64,000 nt of DNA from Salifodinibacter halophilus. Its GTDB lineage: Bacteria; Pseudomonadota; Gammaproteobacteria; Nevskiales; Salinisphaeraceae. Under the pieces are notes generated by a model. The model was not told the DNA's origin. It saw only the letters and a program-made list of their open reading frames with translations, and made no database searches. The DNA lies in the NCBI GenBank assembly GCA_012999515.1, contig JABEEB010000001.1, positions 1,302,001 to 1,366,000 on the forward strand, written 5' to 3'. Below, in pieces: positions 25,286 through 36,275 of the stretch; the first letter of the stretch is position 1, and each line of letters starts with the position of its first letter. Both the position numbers and the translations under genes were made by a program.

Positions 25286-26518
25286 CTAAAAATTGCTCTG
25301 GAACCAGGATTTCATCCGGTTCCAGATGTCGACGAAGGACGTGGCCTCGCCGAGTCTTTTGTTGTTATTCGAACTGGTTTGCTGGCCGAAATACAGCAAT
25401 CCAACGCCCGTGGCGTGAATCGGATTGCGGGCGACATCGGACAGACCCCGCACGGACTGTGGTGCGCCCTGGCGCACCGACATGTGAAATACCTCCTCGG
25501 CGAGATCGGCCAGCCCTTCCATCTTCGATGAGCCGCCGGTCAACACCACGCCACCGGCCAAACGATCAGCAAACCCTGAACGCACAAGTTCCTTGTTGAT
25601 CAGCCCGAATAATTCGGCGTAGCGGGGCCGAATGACCTCGGCCAGCGTGTATCGCGACAGCCGCCGTGGCGGACGCTCACCGACACTCGGCACCTCGATC
25701 GCATCGTCGCTGGTAATCAAATCCGGTACCGCACAGCCATAGCGGGTCTTGATCTGCTCGGCTTGCTCGGTAGGCGTACGTAGCGCCACGGCGATATCGT
25801 TGGTTACTTGATCGCCGGCGATCGGAATGACAGCGGTGTGGCGTATCGCACCGTTCACGAAGATCGCGATATCGGATGTGCCACCACCGATATCCACAAG
25901 CGCGACGCCGAGGGCTTTCTCATCCGCCGACAACACCGCATAGCTCGACGCCAGTTGCTCGAGCGACAAATTGATAACGTCCAGACTGCAGCGCTCGACG
26001 CACTTCTGAATATTCTGGACCGAGCTCACCGAGCCGGTAACGATATGCAGTCGAGTCTCCAACCGCACGCCCGACATGCCGATCGGCTTCTGGATGCCTT
26101 CGTTATCGTCGACGGTGTAATGGTGCGGCAGCCGATGCAGAATCTTCTGATCGTTGGGGATGGGCACGGCGCAGGCCGCATCCTCAACCCGTTCGATATC
26201 GGATTCGGTGACTTCTTTATTGCGTACCGCCACGATGCCGGGCGAGTTGAATGACGAGACGTGGGCGCCAGAAATACCGCAGTAGACCGACTGAATACTG
26301 CATCCGGCCATCAATTCGGCTTCTTCGACGGCCTGGCGAATCGATTCGGTAGTCGACTCGATATTGACCACCACGCCTTTTTTCAGCCCCTGCGACGGCG
26401 CTGTACCAATGCCACTGATTTCCAGGCCTTGATCAGTGTTTTCGGCAACGATTGCGGCTACCTTCGAGGTGCCGATATCCAGTCCGACGATCAGATCTTG
26501 TTCAGATCGTTTGGTCAT
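25286..26518 (-). CDS. ftsA: Cell division protein FtsA
   Basis: A 410-residue actin-like ATPase that links FtsZ to the membrane. IVGLDIGTSKVAAIVAE is the phosphate 1 motif, VDIGGGTSDIAIF phosphate 2, and VVLTGGSSKMEGL the adenosine motif. The C-terminal IWNRMKSWFQSNF is the amphipathic membrane-targeting helix. Its ATG overlaps the ftsQ stop by 4 bases (ATGA). Confidence 0.96.
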   Translation of the reverse strand: MTKRSEQDLIVGLDIGTSKVAAIVAENTDQGLEISGIGTAPSQGLKKGVVVNIESTTESIRQAVEEAELMAGCSIQSVYCGISGAHVSSFNSPGIVAVRNKEVTESDIERVEDAACAVPIPNDQKILHRLPHHYTVDDNEGIQKPIGMSGVRLETRLHIVTGSVSSVQNIQKCVERCSLDVINLSLEQLASSYAVLSADEKALGVALVDIGGGTSDIAIFVNGAIRHTAVIPIAGDQVTNDIAVALRTPTEQAEQIKTRYGCAVPDLITSDDAIEVPSVGERPPRRLSRYTLAEVIRPRYAELFGLINKELVRSGFADRLAGGVVLTGGSSKMEGLADLAEEVFHMSVRQGAPQSVRGLSDVARNPIHATGVGLLYFGQQTSSNNNKRLGEATSFVDIWNRMKSWFQSNF

Positions 26519-27249
26519 CCGGTTTGCTCCATGTTGGTTTGCGACGTGCGCGAGCCACCCACAGCAAAGCCGTCGGCATAGCGCAGATCGACATAGCCCG
26601 CCTGCGCGATGTGCTTACGCACACGGGCCGAGGCGTCGGCAAAATTGGTGAAACGCTGCATCCGTGCGGCGATTTGTTGACGTCCGATTCGAAGTCGCAG
26701 TCCGTTGCCCAATACCGCACGCCAACTGCCACGTTGGGTCTGCCGCAGCCCGGCCAGTTGCCCATATTGGGAACCGACGATCGCCGCGAGTCGCTGATAG
26801 GTTTTAAAAACTTGGTCCTCGCTGCCTTCCGGGCCAGCGAGTTTCGGTAGCGCATCCATACGCGCGCGCTTAACCGGCCGGAACAGATTACCGTTGGCGG
26901 CCAACAGCGCGTGCTCATTCCAGCGCGCCATCGCGCGGTATTCGTTCAAGTGAATCAGGACACCATTGGGCCAACGGCGGGTCACAGTGACGTTGTGTAA
27001 CCACGCCAACTGATTCAGACGGTGGGCGAGCGCCGCGGTGTCGATATTAAAAAAGGATGTCTGCAAATAGGAACGCGCGATGCGCGCCAGTCGCCGATCA
27101 TCCACGTGGGCGGTCACACCACGGACATAAACACGCTTGGCGCTCGGACCATCATCGGCCACGCCCTGGCGGATACACACCACCGCGCCACCGGCGAGAA
27201 CCGCAATCAACGCCAGATCAAGCATGCGTTTAACATCCGAGCGGATCAC
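26515..27249 (-). CDS. ftsQ: Cell division protein FtsQ
   Basis: A 244-residue bitopic membrane protein of the FtsQBL complex. A basic N-terminus is followed by one membrane segment (LALIAVLAGGAVVCI), then a POTRA domain (RVYVRGVTAHVDDRRLARI to the VTVTRRWPNGVLIHLNEY region) and a C-terminal beta domain. The start is a GTG overlapping the murC stop (GTGA). No ddl gene lies between murC and ftsQ, unlike E. coli. Confidence 0.93.
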   Translation of the reverse strand: MIRSDVKRMLDLALIAVLAGGAVVCIRQGVADDGPSAKRVYVRGVTAHVDDRRLARIARSYLQTSFFNIDTAALAHRLNQLAWLHNVTVTRRWPNGVLIHLNEYRAMARWNEHALLAANGNLFRPVKRARMDALPKLAGPEGSEDQVFKTYQRLAAIVGSQYGQLAGLRQTQRGSWRAVLGNGLRLRIGRQQIAARMQRFTNFADASARVRKHIAQAGYVDLRYADGFAVGGSRTSQTNMEQTG

Positions 27250-28691
27250 GACGCGCCTCCGGTCTCGCTTGCGAGTCGCGCCGCCAGCGCACTTATATCC
27301 CCGGCGCCAAGCGTCAATACAACATCGCCGTCGGCCACGATTTCAGCTAAACGTTCGGCCGGATCGGCGTCATCGCCGGTGAAATACGGCGCGCGTCCGA
27401 TGGCCGCGATACCACGCGCCAACGCGCTGCCATCGACACCGGCCACTGGCGACTCCCCAGCCGGATAAACATCCAATAACACCAATGTGTCGATCGTGGC
27501 CAACGCATGGCAGAAGTCGTTGAACAACGCTTCGGTACGCGAAAAACGATGCGGCTGGAAGACCACGATCAATCGCGCGTCGGCGAAAGCATCGCGGGTC
27601 GCGGCGACTACACTCTCGATTTCACGCGGATGATGGCCATAATCGTCGATCAGCCGCACGCGTCGGCCGCCGATCGAAACCATGCCCCGATCCTCGAAAC
27701 GTCGGGCAATGCCGCCGAACGCCGCCAAACCGGCGGCAACCGAATTAACATCCAGCCCCAGCTCGAAACCAATCGCGGCCGACGCCAATGCATTGGCTAT
27801 GTTGTGCCGCCCGGGCAACCGGAGTCGGACATCAACCGCACCTGCTTCGCGATGCACCAACCGGAACCGGCTCCCGTCGGCGTCGACGGTCATGGCCTCG
27901 GCACGGACATCAGCGGCGGCATCGAAGCCGTAAGTTACCACCGGCCGCGTGCTGCGCTCGGCCAACTGTTTGACGACCGGATCGTCGATACACAAGACAG
28001 CCAGACCATAGAACGGCAAGCGGTGCAAGAACGCTTCAAACGCATCCACGAGGCGCTCGAAGTCGTTATCGAACGTCGCCATATGATCGGCGTCGATGTT
28101 GGTGACGACTGCCATGACAGGCGTTAACGATAAAAACGACGCGTCGGACTCGTCGGCTTCGGCCACGAGATAGTCGCCACTGCCGAGGTAAGCGTTACTG
28201 CCGCTGGCCAACACGCGACCGCCAACGATATAAGTTGGATCGAGCCCGGCGTCGGCCAACATCGCGGCCAATACGCTGGTCGTCGTGGTCTTGCCGTGCG
28301 TACCGGCAACCGCTATGCCGTAGCGGAACCGCATCAGCTCAGCCAGCATCTCGGCACGCGGGATGACTGGCACACGCGCAGCACGTGCAGCCACGACTTC
28401 CGGGTTATCAACCGCGACCGCCGACGAAGTCACCACAACATCAGCCTCGGCCACATTGGCGGCAGCATGGCCAATCATCACCTGTGCACCGAGCACTTCG
28501 AGTGCATCAACTTCCCGGCCACGTTTGATGTCGCTGCCGGTGATCGTGTAGCCGAGATTGATCAGCACGCGCGCAATGCCGGCCATGCCCGCACCCCCGA
28601 TGCCAACCAGGTGCACAGCCGAAACCCGGCGCATGGGCTGAGCGGCCAAGCGTGCCCGGGTGGCATCGGTCACGTCGCGTGCACGCGTCAT
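27246..28691 (-). CDS. murC: UDP-N-acetylmuramate-L-alanine ligase
   Basis: A 481-residue Mur ligase that adds L-Ala to UDP-MurNAc. VHLVGIGGAGMAGIARVL binds the UDP part, AGTHGKTTTTSVLAAML is the ATP P-loop, and DYGHHPREIE is the MurC-specific C-terminal signature. The ATG at 28691 is chosen: it overlaps the murG stop (ATGA) and has GGAGGT 5-6 bases upstream; the frame stays open to 28751, but that would lie inside murG. No murB follows. Confidence 0.96.
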   Translation of the reverse strand: MTRARDVTDATRARLAAQPMRRVSAVHLVGIGGAGMAGIARVLINLGYTITGSDIKRGREVDALEVLGAQVMIGHAAANVAEADVVVTSSAVAVDNPEVVAARAARVPVIPRAEMLAELMRFRYGIAVAGTHGKTTTTSVLAAMLADAGLDPTYIVGGRVLASGSNAYLGSGDYLVAEADESDASFLSLTPVMAVVTNIDADHMATFDNDFERLVDAFEAFLHRLPFYGLAVLCIDDPVVKQLAERSTRPVVTYGFDAAADVRAEAMTVDADGSRFRLVHREAGAVDVRLRLPGRHNIANALASAAIGFELGLDVNSVAAGLAAFGGIARRFEDRGMVSIGGRRVRLIDDYGHHPREIESVVAATRDAFADARLIVVFQPHRFSRTEALFNDFCHALATIDTLVLLDVYPAGESPVAGVDGSALARGIAAIGRAPYFTGDDADPAERLAEIVADGDVVLTLGAGDISALAARLASETGGAS

Positions 28692-29779
28692 GACTGACCT
28701 CCAGCTGCGGCAACAACATGATCGGCGATCGTGGTCGCGGCATTCGGCCAACGACAGCGGCGCGCGGCGTTGGCGCGTTCAAGCAACGCCGCGCGGTCGT
28801 CGCACAACTGATCGAGTTCTGCGGTCAAACGTTCGACGTCCGCTTCGGCCTGATCGAGCATCCGGGCAGCGCCGGCTTCAACCAGATACGCAGCATTGGC
28901 GTGTTGGTGGCGATCGGCGGCAAAGGGATACGGGATCATCAACGCACCGACCCCGGCCGCCGCCAATTCAGCCACAGTCAGCGCCCCGGCCCGGCAAACC
29001 ACCACGTCGGCCCAAGCGTAGGCGGCCGCCATGTCGTCGATAAATGCGACGACCTCGGCATCGATTCCAGCCTGTGCATAGGCGTCGTCGGCTGCCGCAC
29101 GCGTACGCCCAGCCTGGTGCCAAACGATGGGCTGCTGACCAGCCGGCAACGCCGCAACAGCCTTGGGTAAACGTTCGTTGAGGGCTAGCGCACCACCGCT
29201 GCCGCCCAGGACCAGCAGTCGAATCGCCCCGGTTCGTTCACGCCAGCGTTCGTCTGGGGCGGGCAATGCCAAAACGTCGTCACGCACTGGGTTGCCCACA
29301 GTTTCGGCGTCGCGTTCCGGCCCGAACGTGTTCGGGAATGCCTGCAAAACGCGCGCCGCGAAACGTGCAGCGACCCGGTTAGTCAGACCCGCGCTTTTGT
29401 TCTGCTCGTGCACGATCACGGGGCAGCGCATCAGCCAACCGGCCAACGCTCCTGGGCCGGCGGCAAAACCGCCCATACAAAGCACCACGGTAGGCCGGAC
29501 ACGCCGCAAAACCGCCAGCGCAGATAACACTGCCCAAGCGATTCGGAAGGGCGCCAAGAGCTGTGTGCCCCGGCGTTTGCCACGCAGCGCGCTTACCCGA
29601 ACCGTATGCAAAGCATAGCCGGCCGTCGGCACGGCCCGACTCTCTAACCCGGTCGATGTGCCCAGCCATGCCACGTGGGCGCCGCGCGCATCCAGTGCAT
29701 CGGCTACGGCCAACCCCGGAAAGACGTGACCACCGGTGCCGCCGGCGGCGATCAATACGCGTGTATCGAGCGCACTCAC
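28688..29779 (-). CDS. murG: Lipid II synthase MurG (GlcNAc transferase)
   Basis: A 363-residue GT-B enzyme that adds GlcNAc to lipid I on the cytoplasmic face of the membrane. The N-terminal AAGGTGGHVFPGLAVADAL is the glycine loop; LVLGGSGGALALNERLP and the RAGALTVAELAAAG donor-binding motif are present. A GTG start overlaps the ftsW stop (GTGA). Confidence 0.96.
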   Translation of the reverse strand: MSALDTRVLIAAGGTGGHVFPGLAVADALDARGAHVAWLGTSTGLESRAVPTAGYALHTVRVSALRGKRRGTQLLAPFRIAWAVLSALAVLRRVRPTVVLCMGGFAAGPGALAGWLMRCPVIVHEQNKSAGLTNRVAARFAARVLQAFPNTFGPERDAETVGNPVRDDVLALPAPDERWRERTGAIRLLVLGGSGGALALNERLPKAVAALPAGQQPIVWHQAGRTRAAADDAYAQAGIDAEVVAFIDDMAAAYAWADVVVCRAGALTVAELAAAGVGALMIPYPFAADRHQHANAAYLVEAGAARMLDQAEADVERLTAELDQLCDDRAALLERANAARRCRWPNAATTIADHVVAAAGGQS

Positions 29780-30927
29780 GAGCTCGCCTCCGAGGTGCCG
29801 CTCTGGGTTTCAACGTCGATCCGGAAAATCAGTGCACAAACCGCACAGACCGTGATCAGCGACGATCCGCCATAGCTCATCAGCGGCAGCGTCAGACCCT
29901 TAGTTGGCAGCAGGCCCATGTTGACGCCGATGTTGATAAACGCCTGCACGCCCAGCCAGCTCACCAAGCCGTAAGCAGCGAAACCGGCAAACCAGGCACC
30001 GCTGTCGAGCGCGCGGCGGGCGATGGCGAAGCCACGCCAGACCACGATCAGATATAGGCCCAGTAATGCCAGCGTGCCCAACAAGCCAAACTCGTCGGCA
30101 TAAACCGCGAATAAAAAATCCGTGTGGGTCTCGGGCAGATACATCAGTTTCTGTACCGAGTTGCCAAGACCGACGCCAAATAACTTGCCGTGGCCAATAG
30201 CCATTAACGACTGGGTTAGTTGAAAACCCGTGTCCTGCGCATTGGCCCAGGGATGGACGAAGCTGATAATGCGTTCCAACCGATACGGCGACGACACCAT
30301 GATCGCCGCCATTGCACTGGCACCAACGGCGCCAACCACCAATAGATGCAATAGCCGCGCACCGGCCACAAAAAACATCAACCCAGCGATCGCGCCAAGC
30401 ACCACGAGCGCGCCAAAATTAGGTTCGAGCAGTAGCAACCCACCGGCCAACACCACGAACACGAGTGGCCGCAGAAGCCCGCCCCAGGTTTCGACTAACG
30501 ACCGCCGACGACGCGCGGCGTAGCCGGCCAGATACAGAATCAACAACAGCCGGGCTGGTTCCGAGGCTTGGATACTGATCAAGCCGAGATCAATCCAGCG
30601 GCGGGCACCATTGACGGAGTGCCCTACGCCCGGCAGCAAAACGACGATGAGCAGCCCGATCCCCAGCGCCAATAACACAAACGGCCGCGCAGCCCATGTC
30701 CGCATCGGAACCATGAAGACCGCACCACCAAACGCGATGCCCAGCGCCAGATAGAAACTCTGACGATAGAAATAATGCAGCGCGTCGCCCGTTTGGCGTG
30801 CCGCTACAGCAGTCGATGCCGAGGCCACCATGACGAGACCCAGGAGCGCGATGACCACAAGCGCACCGACCAACAAGCGATCGGGTGTACCACGCAGACG
30901 CCAGGCTTGAAGCGAATCGGCGATCAC
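29776..30927 (-). CDS. ftsW: Septal peptidoglycan glycosyltransferase FtsW
   Basis: A 383-residue SEDS protein with about ten membrane helices. It has the GLVMVASAS helix 1, NGARRWIDLGLISIQASEPARL and the PTKGLTLPLMSYGGSSL signature. It polymerises lipid II with FtsI at the septum. A GTG start overlaps the murD stop (GTGA). Confidence 0.95.
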   Translation of the reverse strand: MIADSLQAWRLRGTPDRLLVGALVVIALLGLVMVASASTAVAARQTGDALHYFYRQSFYLALGIAFGGAVFMVPMRTWAARPFVLLALGIGLLIVVLLPGVGHSVNGARRWIDLGLISIQASEPARLLLILYLAGYAARRRRSLVETWGGLLRPLVFVVLAGGLLLLEPNFGALVVLGAIAGLMFFVAGARLLHLLVVGAVGASAMAAIMVSSPYRLERIISFVHPWANAQDTGFQLTQSLMAIGHGKLFGVGLGNSVQKLMYLPETHTDFLFAVYADEFGLLGTLALLGLYLIVVWRGFAIARRALDSGAWFAGFAAYGLVSWLGVQAFINIGVNMGLLPTKGLTLPLMSYGGSSLITVCAVCALIFRIDVETQSGTSEASS

Positions 30928-32327
30928 GCGGCCACCTCCTTGACCGCAGCAGCAAACGCCTCGCCGCGCTCGGCGTAGCCAGCGAATTGATCAAAACTGG
31001 CGCAGCCGGGCGACAGCAACACGGTATCGCCCGATTCGGCACGTTCCGCGGCTATCGCAACGGCTTCCGCCAATGTTTCGCAGGCGACGACCGACACATA
31101 ACCGGAGATCGCGTCGGCGATGGTCGGCCCATCGGCTCCGTAAACCACCGCAACACGAGCAACGCGCCGCGCCAGCGAACCGATACTCGTGAAATCGGCA
31201 CCCTTGGCTTGGCCGCCAACCAGCCAAACAATGGGGGGTGTCAGGTTTTCCAGCGATGCGGTCGCTGCGCCAAGATTGGTGCTCTTGGAGTCGTCAATCC
31301 AGGCCACACCATTGGCTTCGGCCACGATCTCGGCGCGATGCGAAAGGCCGGAGAAAACCGGCATGCCGGTGGCGATCGCAGCATCGCTTGCCCCCGCTGC
31401 AGCGGCAAGCGCCCACACGGCAAGCGCGTTAAACCAATTGTGCCGGCCAGGTATTCGAACACGGCCCACCGGGATAGTGCGGGAACTGGCCGGATGCGCC
31501 AGCATGGCGCGCCCATCGCGTTCGACTAAGCGGTAGTCGACATTCGGACCACTGCCGAATGTGCGTGTGGCGGTCTCGCTAGGGGCAATCGCTTTCACCC
31601 ACGGATCATCGGCATTGATCAACGCGGTTTCGGCGCCGGCAAACACACGCGCCTTGGTCGCCGCATAGCGGGCGAGGCTGCCGTGTCGGTCAATATGATC
31701 AGTGCTTAAATTCAGCACCGTCGCCATGCGCGCGTTCAGCACAGGCGCCATCTCGAGTTGAAAACTGGAAACCTCGAGCACATAGGCCTCGACGTCATCG
31801 GCCAAAGCGTCCAATGCCGGCGGGCTGAAATTGCCGCAGGCCACCGCGTGGATGCCGGCGTGACAAAGCACATCCCGCGTCCAGGCAACAACCGTCGATT
31901 TGCCGTTGGACCCAGTCACGGCCAGGACGGGCGGCCGAGCCTCGGTGCTCATACCGTCCAGCGTCCGAGCAAATAATTCGATATCGCCGATCAGCGCAAC
32001 GCCGGCGGCGCGCAGCTCATCCACAAACGGGTGATCCAGCGCCACGCCGGGTGAAATAACGGCTTCATCGATCTCGGCCAACGGCAGCGGGCAAGCAAGT
32101 GCGCCAAATGCACACGGCACATCGGCAAGCTCGGCCAATTCGGCCGCCGCCGGTGGCGTTGCCCGCGTATCGGTGACCGCGAACGACGTACCAGAGCGCA
32201 CAAAATAGCGTGCTACCGACAGACCGGTCGCCCCCATGCCCACGATCAGGCGCCAACCGGCACGCCGATCCGCATCGCCCGAGGCCCGCATCTCGGGGTT
32301 CGAATGCCGTGTCTCGACGCTGCTCAT
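30924..32327 (-). CDS. murD: UDP-N-acetylmuramoylalanine-D-glutamate ligase
   Basis: A 467-residue Mur ligase that adds D-Glu. [15 protein letters not shown] is the N-terminal Rossmann motif, [15 protein letters not shown] the P-loop, [10 protein letters not shown] the middle motif, and [14 protein letters not shown] leads into the C-terminal domain with [12 protein letters not shown]. Its ATG overlaps the mraY stop (ATGA). Confidence 0.96.
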   Translation of the reverse strand: MSSVETRHSNPEMRASGDADRRAGWRLIVGMGATGLSVARYFVRSGTSFAVTDTRATPPAAAELAELADVPCAFGALACPLPLAEIDEAVISPGVALDHPFVDELRAAGVALIGDIELFARTLDGMSTEARPPVLAVTGSNGKSTVVAWTRDVLCHAGIHAVACGNFSPPALDALADDVEAYVLEVSSFQLEMAPVLNARMATVLNLSTDHIDRHGSLARYAATKARVFAGAETALINADDPWVKAIAPSETATRTFGSGPNVDYRLVERDGRAMLAHPASSRTIPVGRVRIPGRHNWFNALAVWALAAAAGASDAAIATGMPVFSGLSHRAEIVAEANGVAWIDDSKSTNLGAATASLENLTPPIVWLVGGQAKGADFTSIGSLARRVARVAVVYGADGPTIADAISGYVSVVACETLAEAVAIAAERAESGDTVLLSPGCASFDQFAGYAERGEAFAAAVKEVAA

Positions 32328-33406
32328 CGGATTTTCAACGTCGCTAGACCAACAAGCACAAGAATCAGCGTCACGATCCAGAATCGGACGATGATCTTGG
32401 GCTCAGCCCAGCCCAGTAGTTCGAAGTGGTGATGTAGCGGCGCCATTTTGAACATGCGCCGACCAGTCGCCTTGAATAGGGTGACCTGGAGCATGACGGA
32501 CACGGTTTCGGCCACAAATACGCCGCCCATGACCACCAGGATGAGCTCCTGACGCACACAGACCGCGACAATACCGATAGCCGCCCCCAACGCCAGCGCC
32601 CCGACGTCGCCCATGAACACTTGCGCCGGGTATGTGTTAAACCATAAGAAACCGAGCCCCGCGCCACCGAGCGCGCTGCAAAAGATGGCCAGCTCGCCGG
32701 CACCGGGGAGGAATCCGAAGCCTAGGTAATTCGAAAACTCGTGGTGGCCGGTAACGTAGGCGAAAATACCCAGCCCCGCGACGACCAGCACACAGGGCAG
32801 CGTGGCCAACCCATCCAAACCATCGGTTAGGTTGACCGCGTTGCTCGCGCCCGCAACCACCAGATAAGTCCAGACGATGTAGCCGACGCCCAAGGGGATG
32901 GCGACGTTTTTGACCATCGGGATAAGCACGCTGGCTTCGAAAGGTGTGTCGGAAGCCAGATACAACCAGAGGCCGGCGGCCAACCCCACCACTGTTTGCG
33001 CACCGTATTTCTGGGCCGCTGACAGACCACGGCTGGTACCGCGTTTTAGTTTCTGAAGGTCGTCGACGAAACCGATCCCGCCGAAAGCCAGTGTCACCAG
33101 CAGAACCAGCCAGACCCAGCTACTGCTTAAGTCCGCCCACAGCAGCGTCGCCACGGCCATCCCGGCGAGTATCAACACGCCACCCATGGTCGGCGTGCCA
33201 GCTTTAACCGCGTGGGTCGCCGGACCATCGTCGCGGATGTTTTGCCCCACCTGATAACGGGTGAGCCGGCGAATAAGCCAGGGCCCAAGCGCCAGCGAAA
33301 AGATCAGCGAAGTCAGTGCCGCCAGAATCACCCGCAGGGTGACAAACTGGAAAACACGAAAGCCGCTAACCATCGGCTCGAGTGCATGAGCAAGCCAGGT
33401 CAACAT
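32324..33406 (-). CDS. mraY: Phospho-N-acetylmuramoyl-pentapeptide transferase
   Basis: A 360-residue ten-helix membrane enzyme that makes lipid I from UDP-MurNAc-pentapeptide and undecaprenyl phosphate. The cytoplasmic Asp motifs GFVDDLQKL and [10 protein letters not shown] and the late [13 protein letters not shown] loop are clear. The start overlaps the murF stop by 7 bases (ATGTTGA), the only junction among the early dcw genes that is not 4 bases. Confidence 0.96.
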   Translation of the reverse strand: MLTWLAHALEPMVSGFRVFQFVTLRVILAALTSLIFSLALGPWLIRRLTRYQVGQNIRDDGPATHAVKAGTPTMGGVLILAGMAVATLLWADLSSSWVWLVLLVTLAFGGIGFVDDLQKLKRGTSRGLSAAQKYGAQTVVGLAAGLWLYLASDTPFEASVLIPMVKNVAIPLGVGYIVWTYLVVAGASNAVNLTDGLDGLATLPCVLVVAGLGIFAYVTGHHEFSNYLGFGFLPGAGELAIFCSALGGAGLGFLWFNTYPAQVFMGDVGALALGAAIGIVAVCVRQELILVVMGGVFVAETVSVMLQVTLFKATGRRMFKMAPLHHHFELLGWAEPKIIVRFWIVTLILVLVGLATLKIR

Positions 33407-34782
33407 GGCGAAGCCTCCTGCACGCCGGCCGGACCAATGGCGGCCACGACGCGCTCCATGCCAGCACTACGCGATCCTTTGACGAGAATCGTTGGCGGCT
33501 GCGCAACATCTTCGAGCGCGACACGTAATGCCGCGATCAGCGCATTGAGATCATCATAGTGGGCCGCCTCACCGGTGAACGCGGCGTTGGCCCGGCGACT
33601 TAGCTCACCAACTGTCCAGAGATGGTCGACCCCTGCGCGCGCGGCCATTTCGCCGGCCTCGGCATGCATGTCGCCAGCCTCGGCGCCGAGCTCAGCCATA
33701 TCACCGAGCACGAGCCAACGTGGCGCGCTTCGCGCTGCCAGCCAGTCCAGGGCACTGGTTAATGATTCCGGATTAGCGTTGTAACTATCGTCGACAACCT
33801 CGGCGCCGCCGACACCACCAACAAGGTGCCGGAGTCGCCCCGCTTCACCCTGCACGGCCGCCAATCCACCCGCGATCTGCTGCGGTGTCACACCGCGCGC
33901 ATGGGCCGCGGCTGCAGCCGCCAGTGCGTTGCGAACATTGTGCCGGCCGGCGAGTGGTATATTGATTTGTACGGCGTTCATCGGCGTTTGTAATTGGAAA
34001 TGCGTGGACTGACCATCGTCTGCGGTGATCACGTCATGCGCGGTGATATCTGCGCCGTCAGCCTCCAACGCAAAAGTGACAACGCGCCGTGAGCCCGCTT
34101 GTTCGGACCAAAACCGGGCATAGGCATCGTCGAGGTTGATGACTGCCACCCCTTCGGCGCCCAGGTGTTCATAAATCGCTGACTTGGTCGTCGCTACAGC
34201 GTCGACCGTGCCGAAGCGTTCTAGATGGGCGCGGCCGGCGTTGGTCACCAATGCCACATCGGGTTCCACGATACGGGCGAGTTCGGCGATATCCCCCGGG
34301 CCGCCGGCGGCCATCTCAATAACCGCGCTGGCTTGGTCAGCCAGGCCGGCTAACGTCATCGGCACGCCCAATTCGTTGTTTAGGTTGCCGCTCGATGCAT
34401 GAACGCTGCCGGCTTCAGCCATGACCGCGCCGAGCATCTGCTTGACCGTGGTTTTGCCGTTACTGCCCGTGACGCCAATGACCACACCCGCAAATCGATG
34501 CCGAACGAAGGCGCCAGTCGCACGCAGCGCGGTGACGGGGTCGTCGACCACCAATTGCGGTGCTTCGATGGGCTGCGGTGCCGATACCACCACCGCGGCG
34601 GCTCCAGCTCGCACGGCAGCCTCGACAAAGCAGTGGCCATCGGTGTGTTCGCCAGCTAATGCGAAAAACAAATGACCAGGCACAACGGCACGGCTGTCGA
34701 TCGCCGCGCCAAGAAATTCGGCATCGGCACCGACACGGCGTGCATCGATTGCGGCTGCGAGATCGGACAAACGATGACTCAT
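33400..34782 (-). CDS. murF: UDP-MurNAc-tripeptide D-alanyl-D-alanine ligase
   Basis: A 460-residue Mur ligase that adds D-Ala-D-Ala. [19 protein letters not shown] is the P-loop, [13 protein letters not shown] the adjoining segment, and [15 protein letters not shown] the MurF signature. Its ATG overlaps the murE stop by 4 bases. No ddl gene lies in the cluster to supply the dipeptide. Confidence 0.95.
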   Translation of the reverse strand: MSHRLSDLAAAIDARRVGADAEFLGAAIDSRAVVPGHLFFALAGEHTDGHCFVEAAVRAGAAAVVVSAPQPIEAPQLVVDDPVTALRATGAFVRHRFAGVVIGVTGSNGKTTVKQMLGAVMAEAGSVHASSGNLNNELGVPMTLAGLADQASAVIEMAAGGPGDIAELARIVEPDVALVTNAGRAHLERFGTVDAVATTKSAIYEHLGAEGVAVINLDDAYARFWSEQAGSRRVVTFALEADGADITAHDVITADDGQSTHFQLQTPMNAVQINIPLAGRHNVRNALAAAAAAHARGVTPQQIAGGLAAVQGEAGRLRHLVGGVGGAEVVDDSYNANPESLTSALDWLAARSAPRWLVLGDMAELGAEAGDMHAEAGEMAARAGVDHLWTVGELSRRANAAFTGEAAHYDDLNALIAALRVALEDVAQPPTILVKGSRSAGMERVVAAIGPAGVQEASPC

Positions 34783-36275
34783 GCATTACCCTCCAGGGCT
34801 TTGCACGCGATCTCACGATCGTCGAATGGCCGCAGGGTTTCTCTAACCTGCTGGCTCGACTCGTGGCCTTTGCCCGCAATCAGCACAATATCGTCCGACC
34901 GAGCGGCCCCGATCGCTTCACTGATAGCCGCAGCACGATCGTGTATGACGTGGTAGCGATCCGACGGCAGATCGGACACGATCTGGTCGACGATCGCCTC
35001 GGGTGATTCACGCCGCGGATTATCATCGGTGACAATCACGAGGTCGGCGTAGGCGCTCGCCGCACGTCCCATCGCCGCTCGTTTGCCGGTATCACGCTCG
35101 CCGCCACAGCCGAACGTGACAATCAGTCGACCGCTGCGGTGCTCATCCAAGGCGGTCAGCGCCCCCGTCAGCGCACCAGCAGTGTGGGCATAGTCGACCA
35201 CCACCGTAGGTTGGCTGGCCTCGGTATCGACACGCTCCATGCGCCCGGGCGCGCCACCGACATCGGCAAGCATTTCGCGTATCGCCGCAAGCCCGAGGCC
35301 ACGCTCGATCAATACACCGACAACCGCAGCGACATTGGCTGCATTGAAAAACCCGAGCAGGCGCGTCGGAATCTCCAGCTCGCCCAGGTGGGTCGACAGC
35401 GTCAGATCGAGGCCATTCGAGCGCGGCGTTATGCCCGCGATGTGCACATACGAATCGAGTCGCTCCACACTCGGATCCACGCCATAGCCTGTCACATGTA
35501 ACCGACCGCCGAGCTCGCTCAGCCACTGATGGCCATACGCATCGTCGGCGTTAATCACGGCCGCACCAAGCGTCGGGCAATCGAACAAGCGCCGTTTCGC
35601 GGCCACGTACTGCTCGAAACTAGCGTGATAGTCCAAATGATCACGGCCGATACCGGTCAGTACAGCGATATCGAAATGCAGCGCGTCGGTACGGTTTTGA
35701 GCCAACGCGTGCGAGGAGACTTCGATGCCAACAGCTTGCGCACCGGTATCGCGCAGGCGAGCGCATTCACGCTGAAGCGCCGCGGCATCCGGCGTCGTGT
35801 GGCGACATTCATGCAGCGCGCCGAGCCGGCCAGCGCCGAGTGTCCCGATATAACCGCAATCCAGCCCGGCACACGAGCAAGCGTGTGCCAACAGCCACGC
35901 GCAAGTTGTTTTGCCGTCAGTGCCAGTTACACCAACGGCCAACAGCGACTCGCTCGGCGCCCCATGGATACCCGCCGCGATTGCCCCGGCTTCGCGGCCG
36001 AGATTGGCGACATGGCGCATGGGCAGTTTCGTTTCCGGCGCGCGCTCACCGTCCCAGGCGATCGCAGCGGCACCACGCGTTTCGGCGTCATGCACGTGAT
36101 CGACCCCGTGCGCACGCTCACCCGGTACCGCCATGAATAGATCACCCGATTCAACATCGCGGCTATCCAACGCGGCGCCCGTCACTTGCACGGTTTCTGC
36201 TTCGGCGTCGCCAGACAACCTAAGGGCGGCGGCAAGCGTACTCTGATGCGGCTTACTATCAGTCACCGTCGTCAC
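34779..36275 (-). CDS. murE: UDP-MurNAc-dipeptide meso-diaminopimelate ligase
   Basis: A 498-residue Mur ligase. GVTGTDGKTTCAWLLAHA is the P-loop (Asp variant), GRDHLDYH the middle motif, and TDDNPRRESPEAI contains the DNPR motif that marks meso-DAP specificity. It adds the third stem amino acid. A GTG start overlaps the ftsI stop (GTGA). Confidence 0.96.
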   Translation of the reverse strand: MTTVTDSKPHQSTLAAALRLSGDAEAETVQVTGAALDSRDVESGDLFMAVPGERAHGVDHVHDAETRGAAAIAWDGERAPETKLPMRHVANLGREAGAIAAGIHGAPSESLLAVGVTGTDGKTTCAWLLAHACSCAGLDCGYIGTLGAGRLGALHECRHTTPDAAALQRECARLRDTGAQAVGIEVSSHALAQNRTDALHFDIAVLTGIGRDHLDYHASFEQYVAAKRRLFDCPTLGAAVINADDAYGHQWLSELGGRLHVTGYGVDPSVERLDSYVHIAGITPRSNGLDLTLSTHLGELEIPTRLLGFFNAANVAAVVGVLIERGLGLAAIREMLADVGGAPGRMERVDTEASQPTVVVDYAHTAGALTGALTALDEHRSGRLIVTFGCGGERDTGKRAAMGRAASAYADLVIVTDDNPRRESPEAIVDQIVSDLPSDRYHVIHDRAAAISEAIGAARSDDIVLIAGKGHESSQQVRETLRPFDDREIACKALEGNA